A DNA stretch of 64,000 bases, from NCBI GenBank assembly GCA_036266835.1, contig DATAXD010000011.1:1-64000 (forward strand). Reading direction: 5' to 3'. Below the pieces are notes generated by a model that worked only from the letters and a program-made list of their open reading frames with translations, did no database searches and had not been told where the DNA came from. Position numbers and translations under genes: made by a program. This document shows positions 34,342-44,101 of this stretch, one piece after another; positions within the stretch are counted from its first letter, which is position 1; the number at the start of each line of letters is the position of its first letter. Source of the stretch: Galbitalea sp036266835. Lineage in GTDB: Bacteria; Actinomycetota; Actinomycetes; Actinomycetales; Microbacteriaceae.

Positions 34342-35226
34342 ATGACAGCAATCAACTCTCGGTCGAGCGTCGCCGCGGTCGCGCGCGCCGCCACTTTCCG
34401 CGGCACTTCGCTGCGACTGCCGCGCCCGGGTCCGCTGCTTGCCGTTCTGTTCCTGCTGTTCCTGGTGGTCGCGGTAGTGGATCCGTCGCTCCTGACCCGA
34501 TACCAACCGCTTGCGATCAATCCGGCGCATTCGCTGGAGCCCCCGTCGTTCACGCATTGGTTCGGAACGGATCCGTCGGGTCGCGACATCTTCGCGCGCG
34601 TCGTGTACGGCGCGGCACCGTCGCTTTCCATCGGAGTTGCGGCGACCGCGCTGGCCCTGGTGCTCGCGATCACCCTCGGTCTGATCGGCGGTCTCGGCGG
34701 TCGATTCGTGGATGGGGTCGTCAGTCGAGTGCTCGAGGTGCTGTTCGCCTTCCCGGCTCTGCTGCTCGCGCTGTTGTTCGTCACGATCTTCGGGGCCAGC
34801 GTGACATCCCTCATAGTCTCGGTCGGTCTCGGCTCCGCTCCCGGGTATGCCCGGATGGTGCGAGGACAGGTCATCGCCGTGAAGAGTGCGCCGTACATCA
34901 AGGCGTCGCGCGTACTCGGCCACTCGCGCGCACGCATCCTGCGTCAGTCGATCCTGCCGAACGCGATGCGTCCGTTGCTGGTGCTCGGAACACTCGGGAT
35001 CGGCCAGTCGATTGTCTGGGCATCATCGCTCAGTTTTCTCGGCCTTGGTGCGGCACCTCCGGCGCCGGAGTGGGGAGCGATGCTCGCCGCGGGTCGCGAC
35101 TTCATCTCATCCGCGTGGTGGGCCGAGCTGTTCCCGGGAGCGGTGATCGTGCTGGTGACACTCGCGACAACGTCTCTCGGACGCTACGTGCAGCGCCGTC
35201 TCGAGGGTCGGGACGCGGGCACATGA
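34342..35226 (+). CDS. ABC transporter permease, DppC-like
   Basis: Second permease, 294 residues. THWFGTDPSGRDIFARVVYGAAPSLSIGV is the signature of DppC/OppC proteins, and the EAA loop is KSAPYIKASRVLGHSRARILRQSILPNAM. It starts 48 bases after the first permease and its stop overlaps the ATPase start (ATGA). Confidence 0.9.
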   Translation: MTAINSRSSVAAVARAATFRGTSLRLPRPGPLLAVLFLLFLVVAVVDPSLLTRYQPLAINPAHSLEPPSFTHWFGTDPSGRDIFARVVYGAAPSLSIGVAATALALVLAITLGLIGGLGGRFVDGVVSRVLEVLFAFPALLLALLFVTIFGASVTSLIVSVGLGSAPGYARMVRGQVIAVKSAPYIKASRVLGHSRARILRQSILPNAMRPLLVLGTLGIGQSIVWASSLSFLGLGAAPPAPEWGAMLAAGRDFISSAWWAELFPGAVIVLVTLATTSLGRYVQRRLEGRDAGT

Positions 35227-36869
35227 GCGCAGTCGACGTCCGCGACCTTCGCATCGGGTTCGGACGCGGAGCGGAGCACCGCGAAGTGGTCAAGGGCATC
35301 TCGATCTCCATCGAACCCGGCGAGTGCCTGGCGCTCGTCGGTGAATCGGGATCGGGCAAGAGCCTGACCGCCCGATCGCTTGTGGGACTGGCCGGCGCCG
35401 GATCGACCGTGACGGCATCCGCGCTTGAGCTCCACGGCCGGGACCTGCGTGCAGCGCGCGATCGCGACTGGCGCACGATCCGCGGCAGGGATGTCGGATT
35501 CGTCCTGCAGGATGCGCTGGTCTCCCTCGACCCGCTGCGGCCGGTCGGCAAGGAGATCGCGGAGGCGCTCAAACTCCACGGCTGGGGCACCGCGAGGTCC
35601 CGCCACGCGCGGGTTCTGGAGCTCCTCGAACGAGCCGGAGTGCCCGAGCCGCAGCTGCGTGCGCGCCAACTGCCCGGCGAATTGTCGGGCGGACTGCGCC
35701 AACGGGCACTGATCGCTTCGGCGATCGCGCTCGATCCGGGGCTTCTCATCGCCGACGAGCCGACCACCGCGCTCGACGTAACCGTGCAGGCGCAGATCCT
35801 CGACCTGCTCGAGGAGACCAAGGCCAGGGGTAGGGCCCTCCTGGTCATCAGCCACGACCTGGCTGTCGTTTCCCGGATCGCCGACCGCGTCGCGGTCATG
35901 AAGTCCGGCGTGATCGTCGAGCAGGGCCCGACCGCCGAGGTGCTGTTCGAGCCTCGCGACCCGTACACCCGGAAGCTGCTGGATGCCGTACCGAACGGAC
36001 ACGATCGGAGGACCCGGCTGTCGCCGTCTTCATCGATTCGGGTGCGAGAGCGCACCATCCCATCGAACCCACCCTCGGCAGAGTCGACTGCGCCGATCAT
36101 CCGCGCAGAGAACTTGACGAAGACATACAAGGGACCGGACGGCGTCGCCCGCACGGTCGTGAGCGATGTGAGCTTCGAGCTGGCTGCCGGTGAGACCCTG
36201 GGCGTCGTCGGGGAGTCCGGTTCGGGCAAAACCACCGTTGCCAGGCTCGTGCTCGCCGTGACGCGCCCAGACCGTGGACGCGTGCTCGTATCCGGTGAGG
36301 AATGGTCGTCGCTGTCCGAGACCCAGCGTCGGCCGCGCAGGCGGCTGATCACGAGTGTGTACCAGGACCCGCTGAGCTCGTTCGATCCGCGCTGGAGCGT
36401 CGGCCGCATCCTCACCGATGCCCTGCCCGATGACGGCTACCCCGGCACAGCCGCGCGCGGCGCTCGCGTGCTCGAGCTGCTCGAACTTGTCGGTCTCGGC
36501 GCTGAGCACCTGACCCGGCGACCACTGCTGCTCTCGGGCGGAGAGCGACAGCGTGTGGCGATCGCGAGAGCGCTCGCTCCCGAGCCGGCAGTGATCGTCT
36601 GCGACGAGTCGGTGTCAGCACTGGATGTCTCGATCCAGGCGCAGGTGCTCGACTTGCTGGCAGATCTCCAGGACCAACTCGGCGTCAGCTACCTGTTCAT
36701 CTCGCACGACCTGGGCGTGATTCACCACGTGAGTGATCGTGTGCTGGTCATGCGCGGCGGACGGCTCGTCGAACAGGGAACGTCCGACCAGATTTTCGAC
36801 TCGCCGCAGAACCCCTACACCCAGCGACTCCTGGGATCGCTGCCGACCATTGAAAGCGCACGCACATGA
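35223..36869 (+). CDS. Double ATP-binding protein of dipeptide-type ABC transporter (DppD-DppF fusion)
   Basis: 548-residue protein containing two complete nucleotide-binding domains. NBD1: Walker A GESGSGKS (about residue 42), signature LSGGLRQRALIASAIAL, Walker B LLIADEPTTALDV. NBD2 from about residue 300: Walker A GESGSGKTT, signature LSGGERQRVAIARAL, Walker B VIVCDESVSALDV. Each is followed by the oligopeptide-type end (DPYTRKLL and NPYTQRLLGSLP). NBD1 has LSGGLRQ in place of LSGGQRQ, a mild deviation seen in other members. It overlaps both neighbours with ATGA junctions. Confidence 0.92.
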   Translation: MSAVDVRDLRIGFGRGAEHREVVKGISISIEPGECLALVGESGSGKSLTARSLVGLAGAGSTVTASALELHGRDLRAARDRDWRTIRGRDVGFVLQDALVSLDPLRPVGKEIAEALKLHGWGTARSRHARVLELLERAGVPEPQLRARQLPGELSGGLRQRALIASAIALDPGLLIADEPTTALDVTVQAQILDLLEETKARGRALLVISHDLAVVSRIADRVAVMKSGVIVEQGPTAEVLFEPRDPYTRKLLDAVPNGHDRRTRLSPSSSIRVRERTIPSNPPSAESTAPIIRAENLTKTYKGPDGVARTVVSDVSFELAAGETLGVVGESGSGKTTVARLVLAVTRPDRGRVLVSGEEWSSLSETQRRPRRRLITSVYQDPLSSFDPRWSVGRILTDALPDDGYPGTAARGARVLELLELVGLGAEHLTRRPLLLSGGERQRVAIARALAPEPAVIVCDESVSALDVSIQAQVLDLLADLQDQLGVSYLFISHDLGVIHHVSDRVLVMRGGRLVEQGTSDQIFDSPQNPYTQRLLGSLPTIESART

Positions 36870-38281
36870 CCAAGCCAATCTCCTTCAACCTGTTCGAAAT
36901 GAACTGTGTCGGCCATATCTCGCACGGTCTCTGGGCGCATCCGGAGAACACCAGACACCGCTTCAACGACATCGACTTCTGGATCCAGGAGGCGAAACTT
37001 CTCGAGGAGGGGTTATTCGACTCGGTGTTCCTCGCGGATGTCATCGGTACCTACGACGGATACCGGGGTGGCGCGGACACCGCCCTGGCGGAGGCCGTGC
37101 AGATCCCGAGCAATGACCCCCTGCTGGTGATCCCCGCAATGGCCGCGGTTACCAAACACCTCGGTTTCGCGGCGACGTTCTCGACCACCTACGAGCCGCC
37201 GTTCGCATTCGCTCGCCGTGCCTCAACACTCGATCACCTCACCCGGGGCCGGTTCGGGTGGAACATCGTCACGTCGTACCTGCCCAATGCCGCCCGCAAC
37301 TTCAGCCTCGACGACGAAGTTGCCCACGACGACCGCTACGCGCTCGCTGACGAATTCCTCGATGTGGTGTACAAGCTCTGGGAGGGTTCATGGGACGACG
37401 ACGCCGTCGTGGTTGATCGGGCCAACAACGTCTACACCGACCCGTCGCGGGTTCGCTACATCAATCACGTGAGCGAGCACTACCGCGTCGCCGGCCCGCA
37501 TCTGTCGGAACCCTCGCCGCAACGAACCCCGCTGCTCTTCCAGGCGGGCAGCTCGCCGCGAGGCCGCGAATTTGCTGCGAAGCACGCCGAAGCCGTGTTC
37601 GTCGGTGGATCCAGCACCGCCGAGTATCGCGACAACGTTGCCGACGTCAGACGTCGCGCGGAACTGCTCGGACGCCCTGGCGACCAGATCAAGGCCTACG
37701 CCATGGCGGTGATAATCGTCGGCCGCACCCGCGAAGAAGCGGATCGCAAGGCGGACGAGTATCGCCGCTTCACCCGGGCCGAGGGTTACCTCGCGCACGC
37801 GGGCGGGAGCGGCATCGACCTGGCGGCGTATCCGCGCGAGGCGCTCATCTCCGACATCATCGAGGCGGAGAACCGACCCGGTCGAGGGAAGTTGGAGGAC
37901 TCGGCGCGGTACTACGGCAGGACCGTGGGTGAGTCGCTTGATGCCGTGACCCGCTTCGACCGTCCGCCGTTCTTCGCGATCGGCACGCCGACCGAGGTCG
38001 TCGACTCGATTCAGCGGTGGGTCGAGGAAACCGATCTCGACGGTTTCAATTTGCGCCAGTTCCTGACGCCCGGGACGGCGGAGGACTTCATCGAGCTCGT
38101 CGTTCCGGAGTTGCAGAAACGCGGGCTCTACCGCACGAAGTATGAGGACGGAACCCTGCGCGAGCGGCTGTTCGGCCAGGGCAACGCGCGGGTATTCCCG
38201 GAGCATCCGGCTGCGCGGTATCGCGGAGGCCGCAATCTCGACCGCTCGTCCGCGACGGAATTTGTAACGATCGACACGTAA
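36866..38281 (+). CDS. LLM class flavin-dependent monooxygenase (NtaA/SnaA/EmoA-like)
   Basis: 471-residue FMNH2-dependent monooxygenase of the bacterial luciferase superfamily. LFEMNCVGHISHGLWAHPENTRHRFNDIDFWIQEAKLLEEGLFDSVFLAD is the typical opening of the NtaA/SnaA/DszA branch, followed by SNDPLLVIPAMAAVTKHLGFAATFSTTYEPPFAFARRASTLDHLTRGRFGWNIVTS, the flavin-binding core. Members oxidise aminopolycarboxylates, sulfones or other xenobiotics and need a separate flavin reductase, which is not adjacent. The ATGA overlap with the ATPase gene puts it in the transporter operon, so import and oxidation are probably linked. The substrate is unknown. Confidence 0.9.
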   Translation: MTKPISFNLFEMNCVGHISHGLWAHPENTRHRFNDIDFWIQEAKLLEEGLFDSVFLADVIGTYDGYRGGADTALAEAVQIPSNDPLLVIPAMAAVTKHLGFAATFSTTYEPPFAFARRASTLDHLTRGRFGWNIVTSYLPNAARNFSLDDEVAHDDRYALADEFLDVVYKLWEGSWDDDAVVVDRANNVYTDPSRVRYINHVSEHYRVAGPHLSEPSPQRTPLLFQAGSSPRGREFAAKHAEAVFVGGSSTAEYRDNVADVRRRAELLGRPGDQIKAYAMAVIIVGRTREEADRKADEYRRFTRAEGYLAHAGGSGIDLAAYPREALISDIIEAENRPGRGKLEDSARYYGRTVGESLDAVTRFDRPPFFAIGTPTEVVDSIQRWVEETDLDGFNLRQFLTPGTAEDFIELVVPELQKRGLYRTKYEDGTLRERLFGQGNARVFPEHPAARYRGGRNLDRSSATEFVTIDT

Positions 38282-38366
38282 CACGCCAGAAATCCCGGGC
38301 GGCAGCCGCAGGTTCATCCAGAATTGACTGATTCGGTCGGACGACTGCGAGCGAGGGCCACCAACA

Positions 38367-39698
38367 ATGAACAGCATCCGACGGCGTGCCGCGCTTCGAC
38401 GGGCAATCCTGCCCGCCGCGACGCTGACCGCGGTCGCGGTTCTGCTCGGCGGCTGCTCCGCGCCCAGCGCCGAGCGAGCTGGACCCACGGCCCCGGGGGT
38501 GGTCAGCGTCGGGGGCCCGCTCATTGGCACCGACGCCACGCTGCTTCGCAAGTCGTGGGCCGGCTGGGAAAAGGCCAACCACATCAGGATCACCTATGTC
38601 GGCAGCTCCAACTTCGAGGAGCAGGTCGGCGCTGAGGCACAGCAGGGCAACGCACCCGACCTCGCAATTTTCTCGCAGCCCAGCTTCATCCAGGATCTGG
38701 CCACACTCGGATACCTTCAGCCCCTGCCGGCCTCGGTGGACACGAATGTGAAGAACAACTTTCCGGCCGCGTGGGCGCAGTACACCACGTCGGGCGGGGC
38801 GAACTATGCAGCTCCACTCCTGGCGAGCGTGAACGGCTGGGTCTTCTATTCGCCCCACGAGTTCTCCACGCTCGGGCTCGCAATACCGTCGACCTGGAGC
38901 CAGCTCCTGGCGATCACCAAGACCATCCAGGAGAAAACGGGTGAAGTCCCGTGGTGCGATGGATTCAGCGACGGAGCTGAGAGTGGGTCGGCGGGCGTCG
39001 ACTGGATCGATGACCTGGTGCTGCGCTTCGCGGGGCCGTCGGTCTATGACCAGTGGATTGACCACCAGATCCCCTTCACCGATCCGCGCATTGAGGCCGC
39101 GTTTGACGAACTGGGCCTCATCCTGCAAAACCCGAGCTATGTCAACGGCGGGATCGGCGGGGTCTCGAGTATCGATCAGACGACGACCGCGCAGGTCGCC
39201 ACGGCGCTCGAGAGCGGGAAATGTGCCCTGACCCATCAGCCGTCGTCCTTCGAGAACGACCTGACGAACGCGAAGGGCGATCCCGCGAACGTGAGTGCGC
39301 TCGGTGATTTCTGGGCGTTCCCACTGCCGCCCCCAACGCTGCCGCAGATTCCGGTCACCGGCGGTGGCGAGTTCGTCGCCGCGTTCTCGCACAGCGCCGA
39401 CACCGTGAAAGTGCAGAAATATCTCTCGAGCATCCAGTGGGCGACGGATCGCGTGCGTCTCGGCGGTGCCATTAGCCCGGACAGCGCAGTGCCGGCCTCG
39501 GCGGGTACCAGTCCGCTGCTGCAGGACGCGACCCAGCTGCTGCACAACCCGGCGGCGACGTTCCGTTTCGACGCATCCGATCTCATGCCGTCCGTCGTCG
39601 GCGAGGGAACGTTCCTTACCGGGATGGTCGACTGGGCAAACGGTAAGCCGGTGAAGAAGATTCTGGCGACGATCAATTCGTCGTGGCCCGGGAATTGA
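38367..39698 (+). CDS. Extracellular solute-binding lipoprotein, family 1 (sugar type), orphan
   Basis: 443-residue binding lipoprotein with lipobox LLGGC (Cys near residue 29). The N-terminal region GPLIGTDATLLRKSWAGWEKANHIRITYVGSSNFEEQVGAEAQQGNAPDLAIFSQPSFIQDLATLGYLQPL is typical of alpha-glucoside-type (AglE-like) sugar-binding proteins. No sugar permease or ATPase genes follow; the next gene is a MarR regulator. It is therefore an orphan that must use permeases encoded elsewhere or serve as a sensor. ATG 38367. Confidence 0.88.
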   Translation: MNSIRRRAALRRAILPAATLTAVAVLLGGCSAPSAERAGPTAPGVVSVGGPLIGTDATLLRKSWAGWEKANHIRITYVGSSNFEEQVGAEAQQGNAPDLAIFSQPSFIQDLATLGYLQPLPASVDTNVKNNFPAAWAQYTTSGGANYAAPLLASVNGWVFYSPHEFSTLGLAIPSTWSQLLAITKTIQEKTGEVPWCDGFSDGAESGSAGVDWIDDLVLRFAGPSVYDQWIDHQIPFTDPRIEAAFDELGLILQNPSYVNGGIGGVSSIDQTTTAQVATALESGKCALTHQPSSFENDLTNAKGDPANVSALGDFWAFPLPPPTLPQIPVTGGGEFVAAFSHSADTVKVQKYLSSIQWATDRVRLGGAISPDSAVPASAGTSPLLQDATQLLHNPAATFRFDASDLMPSVVGEGTFLTGMVDWANGKPVKKILATINSSWPGN

Positions 39699-39722
39699 GC
39701 TTCCGCGCCTCGGGTCGAGGTA

Positions 39723-39770
39723 GTTCGAGGGTCGAACAACTGCGCTAAACTGGTTTGATGATCGAACCAG
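39723..39770. promoter_or_regulatory. Candidate MarR operators
   Basis: Two inverted repeats: GTTCGA-GGG-TCGAAC at 39723-39737, and CTGGTT...AACCAG at 39750-39770 spanning the MarR start codon at 39758. TAAACT at 39745-39750 resembles a -10 box and would give a leaderless mRNA. Autoregulation by the MarR protein is the likely role. Confidence 0.5.
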
Positions 39771-40213
39771 TTGTGACTCCTGATCCCGCAGCCGTCGATG
39801 CTGTACTGGCACTGTCGCGCTTGTCACGAATTGTCGAGCGAGCGTCTGACGAGTTGAGCTCCGCGGACTACCGCGTGATGTCGGCGATTGCCGGTGGTGA
39901 GGCGCGAGCATCCCGTCTCGCCTCACGCTTGCTCCTGGGGCGGCCGACCATCAGCTCGACCGTCGACTCGCTGAGTAAGCGAAAGCTCATCGTGAAGGCC
40001 ACGGTCGACGGAGACAATCGGGCCATCGCGCTGTCTTTGTCGCCTGCCGGGGCCAAGCTGTTCGCTCGCATGGAGGGACGGATGGTGCGCCAGCTCGAGC
40101 TTCTCGCGGCACGGACCCCGAATCCCTCGCAGGTAATCGAATCGCTCGGGTGGCTCGGTGACGCGATCGAAGCGTCGATGGCTGCGCACCCTCGAGAGGG
40201 CATGGCCGAGTGA
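39758..40213 (+). CDS. MarR family transcriptional regulator
   Basis: 151-residue winged-helix regulator. The HTH and wing are YRVMSAIAGGEARASRLASRLLLGRPTISSTVDSLSKRKLIVKATVDGDNRAIALSLSPAGAKLF, the standard MarR pattern. ATG 39758 is used, though TTG 39755 is in the same frame. Its stop overlaps the start of the giant ABC exporter (GTGA), so it very probably controls that exporter together with itself through the inverted repeats at 39723-39770. Such pairs are typical of MarR-controlled drug exporters. Confidence 0.9.
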   Translation: MIEPVVTPDPAAVDAVLALSRLSRIVERASDELSSADYRVMSAIAGGEARASRLASRLLLGRPTISSTVDSLSKRKLIVKATVDGDNRAIALSLSPAGAKLFARMEGRMVRQLELLAARTPNPSQVIESLGWLGDAIEASMAAHPREGMAE

Positions 40214-43200
40214 GGGCGACTAGCGCGGTCGGCTGGGTTCGTCGCCTCTGGCACTACATGCTGCGCCATCGCCGCAGCGTGATCATCTCACTCTCGGCAG
40301 CCCTGCTGGGAAGTGCCTGCCAGGTCGTAGTTCCGCTGATCGCGCGACAGATCGTCGACGGAGTGATCGTTGCGCACTCGTCTCCGCTGCTCCCGTGGCT
40401 GGTGCTGCTCGTGGGGCTCGCGCTCGCGACCTTCGGCTTCACCTATCTGCGCCGCTACCGTGGGGGCCGCGTCGCGCTGGAGGTGCAGAACGACCTGCGC
40501 AATGACATGCACGACCACCTGCAGGCCATGGATTTCGCCAGTCTCGACCAACTCTCGACCGGGCAGATCGTCTCACGCGCGAACTCGGATTCGGCACTCG
40601 TGCAAGGCCTGCTCAACATGCTGCCGATCATGAGCGGCAACGTCATCCTGATGGTGCTTTCGCTCGTGGTCATGTTCTTCCTGTCACCTCTCCTGGCGAT
40701 TGTGAGCCTGGTAATGCTGCCGCTGCTGGTGCTGATCGCGTATCGCATGCGGTCACGGGTGTTTCCCGCCAGCTGGGATGCGCAGCAGAAAGAGGGCGAG
40801 GTCGCGCAGATTGTCGACGAGGACACGAGTGGTGTTCGAGTGGTCAAGGCGTTCGGCCGGGAATCGCGCGAGATACAGCGGATCGCGGAGGTCTCGACGG
40901 CGCTCTACGGCTCGCAACTTCGGTCGGTGCGCATCCAGTCCCGCTACCAGCCGCTGCTGCAGGCGGTTCCAACCCTGGGCCAGGTCGCCGTGCTCGCGTT
41001 CGGCGGATGGCTGACGCTCGAGCACCAGCTGACCATCGGCACGTTTCTCGCATTCTCGGCCTACATCGCGGCTCTCGTCTCACCTGCACGTCAGCTCGCC
41101 GGCATCCTCACGATTGGGCAGCTGGCTCGCGTGGGCATCGAGCGGATCTTCCAGCTGCTGGACCAGCCGACCGCGATCGCGGATGCGCCCGACGCGATCG
41201 ACCTGCCGGTTGGCGGAGGCGACATCCGTTTCTCGCACGTGACGTTTGGCTACTCCGGCGCACCGGTGCTGAACGACTTTTCTCTGGACATCGCCGCGGG
41301 GGAGCGCGTTGCCCTGGTAGGTCCGAGCGGAAGCGGCAAGTCCACGGCGGCCATGTTGGTCTCACGGTTCTACGACCCCGCGGCCGGCGCAGTGTCGGTC
41401 AACGGCGTGGATGTTCGCGGGCTGCACCTCAAGTCGCTGCGCGGCGACGTTGGGATGGTCTTTGAGGAGAGTTTCCTATTCTCGGATTCGGTTCGGGCGA
41501 ATATCGCCTACGGGCGTCCGTCTGCGACCGAGGACGAAATCGTGGCGGCGGCGCGCATCGCATCCGCAGACGAATTCATCATGGCCCTTCCGCGCGGCTA
41601 CGACACGGTGGTCGGCGAGCGGGGGTTGAGCCTGTCGGGCGGGCAACGGCAACGGATTGCCATTGCGCGCGCGATTCTGGCGGATCCGGGCATCCTGATC
41701 CTGGACGACGCGACGAGCGCGATCGATTCGCGCACCGAGGAATCCATCCATGAGGCTCTGCGCGGAGCGCTCGGCGGCAAGACGGTGCTGCTGATCGCCC
41801 ACCGCGAGTCGACGCTGCGGCTCGCCGATCGAATCGTCGTCCTGGACCACGGCCGAGTGCTCGAGCAGGGCACTCACGACGAGCTGACAGCGACGAGCGC
41901 GACCTATCGCGCGCTTCTGTCGGGACTGGACGCGGATGTCGCTGCCGCGGTATCCGAGGGACGCATCGAGGTGCTCGCCGAGCTCACCGAGGGTGGCGTG
42001 ACTGCGGACGCGTGGAAGGGTGGCGCAAACGAGGCGGCGAGAACATCCACGCTGCCCGCTGCCGGCGGTCTCGGAATGGGACTCGGAGGGGGTGGCGGGC
42101 GCGGTGGACCGGGCCGCGGGATGATGGCGATGCTGGCAGCAACACCCGAGATGCTCGCGCGCGTGGCGGCGCTCGGACCGGTGAAGGACGTTCCGAAAAT
42201 CGACTTCGCCCGGGAGACGCTTCAAGACCGGTCGTTCTCGCTGGCGCGGCTCCTTCGCGAGTTCCGTCGGCCGCTGGTTGGCGGTCTGGTTCTCGTCGTG
42301 CTCGACGCGATCGCCGGCCTCATCGGCCCCTACCTGGTGAAGACGGGCATCGACGGCGGTGTTGAGACCGGTTCGACGGCCGTCCTGTTCCTGGCGTCGG
42401 GACTGTTCCTGCTGGTGACGCTAGCCGATCTGTTCGACGAGATCGCGGAAACGCTCGTCACCGGTCGGCTCGCCCAACGCGTGATGCTGAGTCTGCGCAT
42501 CCGAATCTTCGCTCAGCTGCAGCGCCTGTCGCTCGATTACTACGAGCGCGAGATGGGCGGGCGCATCATGACCAGGATGACGACGGATGTGGACCAGTTC
42601 GAGTCGCTCATCCAGACCGGGCTGCTCTCGGCGCTGGTCGCGATGGTGACCTTCGTCGGTGTCGGCGCGGCCCTGCTGGTGGTGAATCTTCAGTTGGGGC
42701 TGTTCACGCTGACGGTGGTGATTCCGCTGGCGGTCGCGACCGTGCTGTTCCGACGTCGCGCCGAGGTTCTCTATGACGAATCACGGGAGCGCATCGCGAT
42801 CGTGAACGCCGACTTCCAGGAGAGCCTGTCTGGCGTCCGTGAATCGCAGGCGTTTGTTCACGAGGCGCTGACGATGAAGCGGTTCCACGGACTCGGCGAT
42901 CGCTATCTGGAGTCTCGCGTCGCCGCGCAGCGACTGGTTGCGACCTATTTTCCGTTCGTGCAGTTCCTCGCCGGGATCGCCGACGCGATCGTGCTCGGCG
43001 CCGGCGCGCTGTTGATCGCGAACGGCCAGATCACGGCGGGCGTTCTGATCGCCTTCATCCTCTACATCGACATGTTCTTCTCGCCCATCCAGCAGCTGTC
43101 ACAGGTCTTCGACGCGTGGCAGCAGACGCGGATATCCGTCGCTCGGATCGCGGACCTGATGGCGCTCGAAACGGTCACGCCGGAGGCGGAGCATCCGATC

Positions 43201-44085
43201 GATCCGGGTCGACTCACCGGTGCAGTATCGCTACGCGGTGTTCGGTTCAGCTATCCGTCGGCGCCTCGTCCGGCATCCGCGGGTCGTCGGCTGGGGCCGG
43301 CCGATTCGCGGCTGCTCGAGACGGCCGATGCTGCTTTCGTGAAACCACCCGAGGCGCTTCGGGGGATCGATCTCGACATCGCGGCGGGCGAAACGGTTGC
43401 TCTTGTCGGCGAGACCGGTGCCGGCAAGTCGACGGTCATGAAGCTGGTTGCTCGCTTCTACGACGCCGACGAGGGCAGCGTTCTGGTAGATGGGCAGGAT
43501 GTGCGCGGGCTCGATCTTCGCGCGTTCCGGACGCAGCTCGGGTATGTGCCGCAGGAAGCGTTCCTGTTCACGGGGTCTGTTCGCGACAACATCGCGTTCG
43601 GTCGTCCCGGGGCGACGGATGCCGAGGTCGAGGCTGCGGCCCGTGCGGTTGGCGCGCACGAGTTCGTCGTGGAGCTGGATGGCGGGTACCTTCATGAACT
43701 CACCGAGCGCGGGCGGTCGCTTTCTGCGGGTCATCGCCAGCTGATCGCGCTGGCCAGGGCGGAACTCGTGAATCCGGCGATCCTGCTGCTCGATGAGGCG
43801 ACATCCAACCTGGATCTGGCGACAGAAGCGCGTGTTGCTGCGGCCATGCAGCGGGTGACGACCGGTCGCACGACCGTCGTGATTGCGCATCGCCTCCAGA
43901 CGGCTCGAACCGCCGATCGCATCGCTGTTCTTCACGCCGGCCAGATCGTGGAGGTTGGGTCTCACGACGAGCTGGTGGCCCTCGGCGGTCGGTACGCAGC
44001 CATGTGGCAGGCGTTCGCGTCGGTCGAAACTCCGCGAGAGGGCGCAATCCGCGCTTCGTTGGGGCCGCCAACTGTCGGATTGTGA
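40210..44085 (+). CDS. Fused two-half ABC exporter (about 1291 residues)
   Basis: Both halves of a heterodimer-type ABC exporter on one chain. Half 1: six helices, then NBD1 with Walker A GPSGSGKST (about residue 370), signature LSGGQRQR and Walker B LILDDATSAID, where Asp500 replaces the catalytic Glu. A Gly-rich linker (about residues 600-650) leads to half 2, with six helices and NBD2: Walker A GETGAGKST, signature LSAGHRQ (about 1171) and a normal Walker B LLLDEATSNLD. The Asp and the altered signature fall in the same composite ATP site, so one site should be degenerate, as in known heterodimeric multidrug exporters. Its GTG start overlaps the MarR stop. The substrate is unknown. Confidence 0.92.
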   Translation: MRATSAVGWVRRLWHYMLRHRRSVIISLSAALLGSACQVVVPLIARQIVDGVIVAHSSPLLPWLVLLVGLALATFGFTYLRRYRGGRVALEVQNDLRNDMHDHLQAMDFASLDQLSTGQIVSRANSDSALVQGLLNMLPIMSGNVILMVLSLVVMFFLSPLLAIVSLVMLPLLVLIAYRMRSRVFPASWDAQQKEGEVAQIVDEDTSGVRVVKAFGRESREIQRIAEVSTALYGSQLRSVRIQSRYQPLLQAVPTLGQVAVLAFGGWLTLEHQLTIGTFLAFSAYIAALVSPARQLAGILTIGQLARVGIERIFQLLDQPTAIADAPDAIDLPVGGGDIRFSHVTFGYSGAPVLNDFSLDIAAGERVALVGPSGSGKSTAAMLVSRFYDPAAGAVSVNGVDVRGLHLKSLRGDVGMVFEESFLFSDSVRANIAYGRPSATEDEIVAAARIASADEFIMALPRGYDTVVGERGLSLSGGQRQRIAIARAILADPGILILDDATSAIDSRTEESIHEALRGALGGKTVLLIAHRESTLRLADRIVVLDHGRVLEQGTHDELTATSATYRALLSGLDADVAAAVSEGRIEVLAELTEGGVTADAWKGGANEAARTSTLPAAGGLGMGLGGGGGRGGPGRGMMAMLAATPEMLARVAALGPVKDVPKIDFARETLQDRSFSLARLLREFRRPLVGGLVLVVLDAIAGLIGPYLVKTGIDGGVETGSTAVLFLASGLFLLVTLADLFDEIAETLVTGRLAQRVMLSLRIRIFAQLQRLSLDYYEREMGGRIMTRMTTDVDQFESLIQTGLLSALVAMVTFVGVGAALLVVNLQLGLFTLTVVIPLAVATVLFRRRAEVLYDESRERIAIVNADFQESLSGVRESQAFVHEALTMKRFHGLGDRYLESRVAAQRLVATYFPFVQFLAGIADAIVLGAGALLIANGQITAGVLIAFILYIDMFFSPIQQLSQVFDAWQQTRISVARIADLMALETVTPEAEHPIDPGRLTGAVSLRGVRFSYPSAPRPASAGRRLGPADSRLLETADAAFVKPPEALRGIDLDIAAGETVALVGETGAGKSTVMKLVARFYDADEGSVLVDGQDVRGLDLRAFRTQLGYVPQEAFLFTGSVRDNIAFGRPGATDAEVEAAARAVGAHEFVVELDGGYLHELTERGRSLSAGHRQLIALARAELVNPAILLLDEATSNLDLATEARVAAAMQRVTTGRTTVVIAHRLQTARTADRIAVLHAGQIVEVGSHDELVALGGRYAAMWQAFASVETPREGAIRASLGPPTVGL

Positions 44086-44101
44086 CTTCCCACCGGGTTT
44101 A

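Noticed and set aside
36866..38281. Possible F420-dependent enzyme instead of an FMN monooxygenase
   Set aside because: The opening FEMNCVGHISHGLWAHPENT and the flavin core match the NtaA/SnaA branch, which uses FMNH2.
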